5,974 nt of DNA from Methylorubrum extorquens (lineage in GTDB: Bacteria; Pseudomonadota; Alphaproteobacteria; Rhizobiales; Beijerinckiaceae), in NCBI GenBank assembly GCA_019695455.1, contig JAEUAC010000144.1, positions 1 through 5,974 on the forward strand, in the 5' to 3' direction. Under the pieces are notes generated by a model. The model saw only the letters and a program-made list of their open reading frames with translations, searched no databases and was not told the DNA's origin. This document shows, one piece after another, positions 1 through 5,132 of the stretch; the stretch's first letter is position 1, and the number at the start of each line of letters is the position of its first letter. The position numbers and the translations under genes are program-made.

Positions 1-1
1 C

Positions 2-313
2 GCCGGCGCCTACGCGGCGACCCAGAGCCTCCTGTCCTCGGGCACGGGCGCCAAGCCCTCCGTCTCCGCCGTCGCGGGGGGCGCGTCGGGCGGAGGCGGC
101 GGCTTCGGCGCCCTTCTCGAACAGGCCATGGACGGCTTCTCGCAGACCGGCCGCAAGGCGGAGGCGAGCGTGATGTCGGCCGCGGGCGGCAAGGCCGACC
201 TCGTGGACGTCGTGACGGCGGTCGCCGAAAGCGAGACGGCCCTCCAGACGCTGGTCGCCGTCCGCGACCGGATGATCACGGCCTACGAGGACGTGCTGCG
301 GATGCAGATCTAG
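2..313 (+). CDS. fliE: Flagellar hook-basal body protein FliE (5'-truncated by window edge)
   Basis: FliE is the small adaptor protein that joins the MS ring to the proximal rod and is among the first substrates exported by the flagellar type III apparatus. The frame is open from base 2 and gives 103 residues before TAG at 311-313. FliE proteins are usually about 100-115 residues, so only a few N-terminal residues lie outside the window. The C-terminal half is diagnostic: an amphipathic stretch ending VAVRDRMITAYEDVLRMQI, the conserved FliE tail with its RM-hydrophobic end. A glycine- and serine-rich linker (visible residues 26-36, five consecutive Gly) separates it from the N-terminal part. 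An internal ATG at 128 would give only 61 residues and lose the N-terminal half, so I do not take it as the start. fliQ follows after 2 nt. Identification is firm; the true start is not visible. Confidence 0.93.
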   Translation, partial: AGAYAATQSLLSSGTGAKPSVSAVAGGASGGGGGFGALLEQAMDGFSQTGRKAEASVMSAAGGKADLVDVVTAVAESETALQTLVAVRDRMITAYEDVLRMQI

Positions 314-315
314 CC

Positions 316-582
316 ATGACCGGAGCCGCCATCCTCGACGTCGCCCGGGACGGGATCGGGACCTTCCTGCGCGTCGCGGGCCCCCTCATGCTGATCGCGC
401 TGGCCGTGGGCCTCGTCGTGTCGCTCGTCCAGGCGCTCACGCAGATCCAGGAGCAGACGCTGATCTACGTGCCGAAGATCGTGGCCGTGTTCGCCGCGCT
501 CCTCTTCTTCCTTCCCTTCATGGCGGACGCGCTCGCGGGCTACATGGGGCGGATCGCGGCCCGAATCGCCACCGGCGGCTGA
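316..582 (+). CDS. fliQ: Flagellar type III export gate protein FliQ
   Basis: FliQ is a small inner-membrane subunit of the flagellar export gate, where several copies pack around the FliP-FliR core. The 88-residue product matches the usual family length of about 87-90. It shows two hydrophobic helices (about residues 16-40 and 51-78) joined by the conserved polar turn QALTQIQEQTL (39-49), followed by the invariant-looking PK pair (53-54). The ATG lies 2 nt after the fliE stop and I see no clear Shine-Dalgarno at normal spacing, so translation is probably coupled to fliE. fliP is not adjacent; in alphaproteobacteria it commonly sits in another flagellar cluster, so its absence here is not a sign of loss. 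Confidence 0.95.
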   Translation: MTGAAILDVARDGIGTFLRVAGPLMLIALAVGLVVSLVQALTQIQEQTLIYVPKIVAVFAALLFFLPFMADALAGYMGRIAARIATGG

Positions 583-587
583 CCGGC

Positions 588-612
588 GGGAGGGCGCGCG
601 AGCGGCTCGTCC
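588..612 (+). promoter_or_regulatory. fliR leader: distant Shine-Dalgarno plus small hairpin
   Basis: A purine-rich Shine-Dalgarno-like run GGGAGGG (588-594) is the only good ribosome-binding sequence ahead of fliR, but it ends 18 nt before the ATG at 613, which is too far for normal initiation. Between them CGAG (599-602) can pair with CTCG (606-609) around a CGG loop, with a possible extra G-U pair (598-610). Folding this 11-nt hairpin would shorten the effective spacing to about 7-8 nt. Sequence and pairing are seen directly; the functional role is inferred. Confidence 0.4.
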
Positions 613-1371
613 ATGTTCGCCTCCGCGCCCGAATACGCCACGCTCTTCATGCTGACCTTCGCGCGCGTCGGCGTGCTCGTCATGCTGCTGCCCGGCACGG
701 GCGAGCGCTTCGTGCCGCCGCGCCTGCGGCTCACCATCGCGCTGTTCATGACGATGGTCGTCTTCCCGATCACCCGCACCCTGCTGCCGGCGGGCGGCGA
801 GCCGGGTCAGGTCCTCGGCACGCTGATCGGCGAGGTCGTGGTCGGGCTGGTGCTCGGCCTCGCGACGCGGATCGTGGTCGGCACGCTGCAGACGCTGGGC
901 GCCATCGTCGCCCAGCAGCTCGGGCTCTCCTTCGCCATGACGATCGACCCGACCCAGGGGGCCGGCCAGGAGGCCGCGATCGGCAACTTCCTGACGCTGC
1001 TCGGCATCACGCTCGTCTTCGCGGCGGACGTGCACCACATCGCGCTGGCCGCCATCCGCGACAGCTACGCCTTCCTGCCGCCGCTCGGCGTGCCGGACGC
1101 GGGCGACGCCGTGAAGCTCGCGCTGGGCGCGCTGACGCGGAGCTTCGCGCTCGCGCTCGGCATCTCGGCGCCGTTCGTCGCCTTCGCGCTCCTCTTCAAC
1201 CTCGGCCTCGGCATCCTGTCGCGCCTCATGCCGCAGATGCAGGTGTTCTTCCTCGCCCAGCCGCTGACGATCCTGATCGGCATGCTGATCCTGTTCGCCG
1301 TGCTCGGGATCATGATGACGCTGTTCGTCACCGACCTCGCGACCTTCCTGAAGGGATTCGGGGGCGTCTGA
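613..1371 (+). CDS. fliR: Flagellar type III export gate protein FliR
   Basis: FliR is the single-copy inner-membrane subunit that completes the FliP5-FliQ4-FliR1 export gate and contacts FlhB. The 252-residue product matches the family length of about 250-265. It has hydrophobic segments around residues 11-27, 40-56, 70-92, 125-150, 172-199 and 211-240. Family landmarks are the early TFARVGVLVMLLPG (14-28), the QQLGLSFAMTIDP segment (101-113), and the conserved C-terminal stretch NLGLGILSRLMPQMQVFFLA (196-215). The fliQ stop (580-582) is in the same frame and there is no start codon between it and ATG 613, so this is the earliest possible ATG/GTG/TTG start. The stop TGA (1369-1371) shares its last base with the flhB ATG, a TGATG junction typical of translational coupling. 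Confidence 0.96.
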   Translation: MFASAPEYATLFMLTFARVGVLVMLLPGTGERFVPPRLRLTIALFMTMVVFPITRTLLPAGGEPGQVLGTLIGEVVVGLVLGLATRIVVGTLQTLGAIVAQQLGLSFAMTIDPTQGAGQEAAIGNFLTLLGITLVFAADVHHIALAAIRDSYAFLPPLGVPDAGDAVKLALGALTRSFALALGISAPFVAFALLFNLGLGILSRLMPQMQVFFLAQPLTILIGMLILFAVLGIMMTLFVTDLATFLKGFGGV

Positions 1372-2435
1372 TGTCGGACGAGGACCAGGAAAGCAAAACG
1401 GAAGAGCCGTCCCAGAAGCGTCTCGACGACGCGGCCGGCCGCGGCGACGTCCCGAAGAGCCAGGAGCTCTCCGTCTTCCTCGCGCTCGCCGCCTTCGTCT
1501 TCGCCCTCATCGTCTCGGGCGGCTATTCGGCGCGCGGCCTCGCGTTCGACCTGCGGGGCTTCCTCGGCAACGCCCACCTCGTGCCCTCGGACGGGGCCGG
1601 CATGACGTCCGCCGGCATCCGCGGCCTCTACGCCGCCGGCAAGGCGCTCGCCGTGCCGATCGCGATCGTCCTCGTGGCGGCGGTCGCGGCCGGGCTCCTC
1701 CAGCACCGGCCGGTCTGGAGCCTGGACCCGCTGAAGCCCAAGTTCGACAAGATCTCGCCCTTCGCGGGCCTGAAGCGCATCCTCGGCCCGCAGGCCTTCA
1801 TCCAGTTCGGCAAGGGCCTCCTCAAGATCGGCCTCGTCGGCACGCTCGCGACCTGGGTGCTCTGGGGCGAGCGGGACCGCATCGAATCGATCGTCGGGCT
1901 GGAGCCCGGGCCGCTCGTCGCCATGACGACGAGCATCGCCGTGCGCCTCCTCAGCCTCATGCTCGCGGCCTACGCGCTGCTCGCGCTCGGCGACTACGTG
2001 CTCGCCCGCTTCAACTGGATGAAGCGGCAGCGCATGACGAAGCACGAGCAGAAGGAGGAGCACAAGCAGCAGGACGGCAACCCGGAGATCAAGGCGAAGC
2101 TGCGCCAGATCCGCATGGGCCGGCTGCGCAAGCGCATGATGGCGGCCGTGCCGCAGGCGACCGTGATCGTCACGAACCCGACGCACTACGCGGTGGCCTT
2201 GCGCTACGACAAGGGCTCGGCCGCGCCGATCTGCGTCGCCAAGGGAATCGACCAGCTCGCGCTGCGGATCCGGGCGATCGCGACCGAGCACGACGTGCCG
2301 ATCGTCGAAAATCCCCCGCTCGCCCGTGCTTTGCACGCCTCCGTCGAGATCGACGGCGAAATTCCTGTCGAACACTATCGGGCGGTGGCCGAGGTGGTCG
2401 GCTACGTCTTGCGGCTGAAGCGGCGCGCGTCGTAA
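1371..2435 (+). CDS. flhB: Flagellar export switch protein FlhB
   Basis: FlhB is the export-apparatus protein whose cytoplasmic domain switches specificity from rod/hook to filament substrates after self-cleavage. The 354-residue product shows the N-terminal family signature KTEEPSQKRLDDAAGRGDVPKS (roughly 9-30), four hydrophobic segments (about 34-51, 92-111, 148-166, 184-211), a highly charged linker (215-255) and the NPTH autocleavage motif at 269-272 (bases 2175-2186), with cleavage expected between N269 and P270. The C-terminal domain keeps conserved stretches such as HYAVALRYD and VPIVENPPLARAL. It is a little shorter than the 383-residue Salmonella protein because the tail after the cleavage domain is short. 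The start overlaps the fliR stop by 1 nt; a G-run at 1360-1364 is the nearest weak ribosome-binding sequence. The last ~40 codons use noticeably less GC-biased codons than the rest. Confidence 0.97.
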   Translation: MSDEDQESKTEEPSQKRLDDAAGRGDVPKSQELSVFLALAAFVFALIVSGGYSARGLAFDLRGFLGNAHLVPSDGAGMTSAGIRGLYAAGKALAVPIAIVLVAAVAAGLLQHRPVWSLDPLKPKFDKISPFAGLKRILGPQAFIQFGKGLLKIGLVGTLATWVLWGERDRIESIVGLEPGPLVAMTTSIAVRLLSLMLAAYALLALGDYVLARFNWMKRQRMTKHEQKEEHKQQDGNPEIKAKLRQIRMGRLRKRMMAAVPQATVIVTNPTHYAVALRYDKGSAAPICVAKGIDQLALRIRAIATEHDVPIVENPPLARALHASVEIDGEIPVEHYRAVAEVVGYVLRLKRRAS

Positions 2436-2438
2436 CGG

Positions 2439-4988
2439 ATGTCTTCCGAGGGCCAAGGCGCGAGAATGGCAGAGCTCAGCCAGTCGACCCATCCCCCGGC
2501 CATCGATCGATCGGAGCGTCCGGGCTATGTCGGGCTCCTTCTGGCGCTGGCCGGCGTGTTCGTCACCGCGTTCGCGGCGCTGAGCCTCGTCTCCAACGAG
2601 CAGGCGCAGCCCCTCATCCTCGGCCTCCTCGCCATCCTGGCCATGGCGGGCGTGTTCTTCGTCTTCGCGGTCGCGATCGGCGCCGTCCGGTTCTCGTCCG
2701 GGCCGGCCCGCTCGGACCTGACCAAGGTCGTGGCCGACACCTCCTGGGAGGGGCTGCTCGCGGTCGAGGCCTCGGGCCGCATCCTCTACGCGAACGAGCG
2801 CTACCTCCGGTTCGCCGGCGCGGAGGCCGGGCCGGACATCCGCACGGTGGAGCGCCTGTTCACGGGCGGGCCCGAGATCTCGGAGGCCGTGTACCGGCTG
2901 GCGCAGGCCGCCCGCGAGGGCCGGTCGGCCGCGGAGGAGATCCGCCTGACGCCGGCGCTCGACGGATCGCGCGAGTTCGGCTGGTACCGCGTGCGGGTCC
3001 GCGACCTGCCGCGCCCGGGCGGCCGCAGCGCCACCCTCTGGAGCGTGGCGGACGTGACCGGCGACCGCGCCCGGCACGAGAACGTCTTCCAGGAGCTGCA
3101 GCACGCGATCGACTACCTGGACCACGCGCCGGCCGGCTTCCTGTCGACGGACCAGGAGGGCGCCGTCGTCTACATGAACGCGACGCTCGCCGAATGGCTG
3201 GGCCACGACCTCGCGAAGGTCGGCGCGGGCGGAATCCGCCTTCCCGAGATCATGCCGGACGCGATCGCCGGCATGCTGACCGGGGCGGGCGGGCAGCCGG
3301 GCGAGTCGCGGACGGACACGCTCGACGTCGACCTCCGGCGGCGGAGCGGCGGCACCGTGCCGGCGCGGCTGCACCATCGCGTCGTCTTCGGCCCCGACGG
3401 CCGCCCGGGACCCTCGCGCACGCTGGTCCTCAACCGGTCCACGGCGCCGGGCCAGGAGGAGGGCCAGCGCGTCGCGGAGGTGCGGTTCGCCCGGTTCTTC
3501 AACGCCTCGCCCGTGGGCGTCGCCACGCTCGACCGGGACGGCCGCATCGTCGGCACCAACCCGGCCTTCCTGCGTCTCCTCGGCGACCGGCCGCGGCCGC
3601 AGGGCGACGCCGCCGGCATCCTGTCGCTCCTCACCGAATCGGATCGTCCCCGCCTCGAGGCGGCGCTCGCGGCCGCCGCCGAGGGCCGGGCGGAGCCGGC
3701 GCCGCTCGACGTCGCGCTCGGCGGCGAGGGCGGCCGCTCGGCCCGCCTCTGGGTGAACGGCATCGGCGACGGCACGGACGGCGAGAGCTTCATCATCTAC
3801 GCGCTCGACATGACGGAGCAGCGCTCGCTCGAGCAGCAATTCGCCCAGGCGCAGAAGATGCAGGCCATCGGCCAGCTCGCCGGCGGCGTGGCGCACGACT
3901 TCAACAACGTCCTGCAGGCGATCATCGGCTACTCGGACCTCCTGCTCGCGAGCCACAAGCCGGCGGATCCGTCCTTCCAGGACCTGATGCAGATCAAGCA
4001 GAACGCGAACCGGGCCGCGAGCCTCGTCCGCCAGCTGCTCGCCTTCTCGCGCCGCCAGACGCTCCGACCCGAGACCGTGAAGCTCGGCGAGGCCCTGTCG
4101 GACCTGTCGCTGCTCCTGAAGCGCCTCCTCGGCGAGCGCATGACGCTCGACCTGAAGCAGGGCCGCGACCTCTGGTACGTCAAGGCGGACGTGAACCAGC
4201 TCGAGCAGGTCATCATCAACCTCGTCGTCAACGCCCGCGACGCGATGCCGGACGGCGGGACCGTGACGATCGGCACCCGCAACGTCGACGAGGACGAGGC
4301 GCGCCGGCTGGACCGCATGGGCATGCCGCCGGCCGAATACGTCCGCATCGACGTGAGCGACACCGGGACCGGGATCGAGCCGGCGCTGCTCGACAAGATC
4401 TTCGAGCCGTTCTTCACGACCAAGGAGCTCGGCAAGGGCACGGGCCTCGGGCTCTCGACCGTGTTCGGCATCGTCAAGCAGTCCGGCGGCTTCATCTACG
4501 TCGATTCGACGCCGGGCGAGGGGGCGACCTTCTCCATCTACCTGCCGCGCTTCGTGCCCGAGCCGGAGATCGAGCAGAAGCCGGACGTGACGGCCCCGAA
4601 GGCCGTGGCCGACATGACGGGTCACGGCACGGTCCTCCTCGTCGAGGACGAGGACGCCGTGCGGGCCGTGAACGCGCGGGCCCTCTCGGCCCGCGGCTTC
4701 ACGGTCATCGAGGCGGCCTCGGGCATCGAGGCGCTCGAGATCGTGGACGGGCGCGACCAGCCGGTGGATCTCGTCGTCTCGGACGTCGTCATGCCAGAGA
4801 TGGACGGGCCGACGCTGCTCGGGGAGCTGCGCAAGCGCGATCCGTCGCTGAAGATCGTGTTCGTGTCGGGCTACGCGGAGGACGCCTTCGCCAAGCATCT
4901 CCCCGAGGGCGAGAGCTTCGCGTTCCTGGCCAAGCCCTTCAGCCTGAAGCAGCTCGTCGAGACCGTGAAGGGCGCCATCGCCCGGTGA
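2439..4988 (+). CDS. cckA: Cell-cycle hybrid histidine kinase CckA
   Basis: This is an 849-residue membrane-anchored hybrid kinase, identified as CckA, which phosphorylates the phosphotransferase ChpT and through it CtrA and CpdR. In order it shows two TM helices (about 29-51 and 59-83), three PAS-like domains (about 98-210, 216-335, 345-462), HisKA with the CckA-style GQLAGGVAHDFNNVL and phospho-acceptor H486, a HATPase with N598 (N box), DTGTG (641-645), EPFFTTK (656-662) and GKGTGLGLS (665-673), and a C-terminal receiver with acidic pocket E736/D737, phospho-acceptor D782, S810 and K832. Kinase and receiver are both apparently intact, so kinase and phosphatase modes are possible. It is longer than the 691-residue Caulobacter protein because of the extra PAS. 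It starts 3 nt after flhB. ATG 2466 (Met10) is an alternative start with a better Shine-Dalgarno. An orphan PAS hybrid kinase is possible, but HDFNN, the C-terminal receiver and recA linkage favour CckA. Confidence 0.9.
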   Translation: MSSEGQGARMAELSQSTHPPAIDRSERPGYVGLLLALAGVFVTAFAALSLVSNEQAQPLILGLLAILAMAGVFFVFAVAIGAVRFSSGPARSDLTKVVADTSWEGLLAVEASGRILYANERYLRFAGAEAGPDIRTVERLFTGGPEISEAVYRLAQAAREGRSAAEEIRLTPALDGSREFGWYRVRVRDLPRPGGRSATLWSVADVTGDRARHENVFQELQHAIDYLDHAPAGFLSTDQEGAVVYMNATLAEWLGHDLAKVGAGGIRLPEIMPDAIAGMLTGAGGQPGESRTDTLDVDLRRRSGGTVPARLHHRVVFGPDGRPGPSRTLVLNRSTAPGQEEGQRVAEVRFARFFNASPVGVATLDRDGRIVGTNPAFLRLLGDRPRPQGDAAGILSLLTESDRPRLEAALAAAAEGRAEPAPLDVALGGEGGRSARLWVNGIGDGTDGESFIIYALDMTEQRSLEQQFAQAQKMQAIGQLAGGVAHDFNNVLQAIIGYSDLLLASHKPADPSFQDLMQIKQNANRAASLVRQLLAFSRRQTLRPETVKLGEALSDLSLLLKRLLGERMTLDLKQGRDLWYVKADVNQLEQVIINLVVNARDAMPDGGTVTIGTRNVDEDEARRLDRMGMPPAEYVRIDVSDTGTGIEPALLDKIFEPFFTTKELGKGTGLGLSTVFGIVKQSGGFIYVDSTPGEGATFSIYLPRFVPEPEIEQKPDVTAPKAVADMTGHGTVLLVEDEDAVRAVNARALSARGFTVIEAASGIEALEIVDGRDQPVDLVVSDVVMPEMDGPTLLGELRKRDPSLKIVFVSGYAEDAFAKHLPEGESFAFLAKPFSLKQLVETVKGAIAR
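2455..2468 (+). promoter_or_regulatory. Shine-Dalgarno and alternative ATG for cckA
   Basis: AAGG at 2455-2458 sits 7 nt before an in-frame ATG at 2466-2468 (cckA Met10), with GAGGG at 2448-2452 further upstream. The upstream ATG at 2439 has no purine-rich run at usable spacing; it could only start by coupling from the flhB stop at 2433-2435. Starting at 2466 would remove nine residues and leave the first membrane helix intact. I keep 2439 as the outer limit but consider 2466 equally likely. Confidence 0.45.
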
Positions 4989-4999
4989 TCCCGACCGTC

Positions 5000-5016
5000 G
5001 CGGGGCCCACCCCCGC
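5000..5016 (+). terminator. G+C hairpin after cckA (weak terminator candidate)
   Basis: GCGGGG (5000-5005) pairs perfectly with CCCCGC (5011-5016) around a 5-nt loop, starting 12 nt after the cckA stop. There is no T-run directly after the stem; the nearest, four T at 5040-5043, is over 20 nt away. It is therefore not a standard intrinsic terminator. It could act as an mRNA 3'-end stabiliser or as a Rho-assisted end. Confidence 0.3.
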
Positions 5017-5017
5017 A

Positions 5018-5039
5018 GGAATGAGAACGGAATGAGAAC
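5018..5039 (+). repeat. Perfect 11-bp tandem repeat, two copies
   Basis: GGAATGAGAAC occurs at 5018-5028 and again, without mismatch or gap, at 5029-5039. The 11-bp period is what creates the GAAC-N7-GAAC spacing of the LexA operator described separately. No further full copy follows, but a third GAAC lies at 5058-5061, exactly two periods after the second. Confidence 0.9.
5025..5039 (+). promoter_or_regulatory. LexA/SOS operator of recA (GAAC-N7-GAAC)
   Basis: GAAC at 5025-5028 and GAAC at 5036-5039 are separated by exactly 7 nt (ggaatga). GAAC-N7-GAAC, equivalent to GTTC-N7-GTTC on the other strand, is the established direct-repeat LexA box of alphaproteobacteria and differs from the palindromic boxes of E. 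coli or Bacillus. It lies 7 nt upstream of the predicted -35 and 90 nt upstream of the recA GTG, a sensible place for LexA to block polymerase. It predicts DNA-damage induction of recA. Confidence 0.85.
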
Positions 5040-5046
5040 TTTTCAC

Positions 5047-5075
5047 TTGTCGGCCGAGAACGAAACAGGTACGTT
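5047..5075 (+). promoter_or_regulatory. Candidate housekeeping promoter P1 of recA
   Basis: TTGTCG (5047-5052, -35) is followed after 17 nt by TACGTT (5070-5075, -10). The match is moderate: TTG plus C at -35, and TA...T at -10, as is common in alphaproteobacteria. Transcription would start near 5082 and give a leader of about 48 nt before the GTG. The LexA box abuts the -35 on its upstream side, which supports this choice over P2. Confidence 0.55.
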
Positions 5076-5090
5076 CCAGGGGTGGCTCGT

Positions 5091-5119
5091 TTGAAGCCGC
5101 CTCGCACCCCTGCCATAAG
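5091..5119 (+). promoter_or_regulatory. Alternative promoter P2 of recA
   Basis: TTGAAG (5091-5096) and CATAAG (5114-5119) are also spaced by 17 nt and match the sigma70 consensus at 4 of 6 positions each, slightly better than P1. The -10 overlaps the Shine-Dalgarno, so transcription from here would start near 5126 and give an almost leaderless mRNA. This makes P2 less likely to be the main promoter, and the similarity may be chance in a locally AT-richer stretch. Confidence 0.2.
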
Positions 5120-5132
5120 GAACGCGCCCGTG
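5117..5132 (+). promoter_or_regulatory. recA Shine-Dalgarno and GTG start
   Basis: AAGGA at 5117-5121 is followed by 8 nt and then GTG at 5130-5132, in frame with recA. This is the best ribosome-binding site in the window and decides the start. The next in-frame ATG (5166) has only pyrimidine-rich CCCTCC in front of it. The 12 residues gained by the GTG start (MASALRIVESPS) resemble the LR-[IL]-VE leader seen in Hyphomicrobiales RecA proteins. Confidence 0.85.

Noticed and set aside
128..130. ATG as the start of fliE
   Set aside because: It would give only 61 residues, about 40 short of FliE, and the frame is open upstream to the window edge with FliE-like sequence.
310..1038. A 242-codon - strand open frame opposite fliQ and fliR
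   Set aside because: Antisense shadow rich in Arg, Glu, His and Asp; the + strand genes are firmly identified and account for the region.
2500..2515. CGATCGATCG-type palindrome near the cckA 5' end as an operator
   Set aside because: GATC-containing palindromes are frequent in this GC-rich coding sequence, and it lies in the cckA reading frame; nothing sets it apart.
1065..4898. A 1277-codon open frame on the - strand opposite fliR, flhB and cckA
   Set aside because: It runs antisense to three well-identified genes. Its translation is dominated by Arg, Glu, Asp, His and Ala with no recognisable domain, as expected when GC-rich codons are read on the other strand. Stops are rare because TTA, CTA and TCA codons are almost unused on the + strand.
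3194..5035. A 613-codon open frame on the + strand in another frame of cckA
   Set aside because: It overlaps the kinase and receiver domains of cckA. The product is a low-complexity Arg/Gly/Ala/Pro string with no domain, a normal by-product of high G+C at third positions.
5000..5043. A standard Rho-independent terminator between cckA and recA
   Set aside because: The 6-bp hairpin exists, but the T-run is more than 20 nt away and short, so only a weak candidate is listed.
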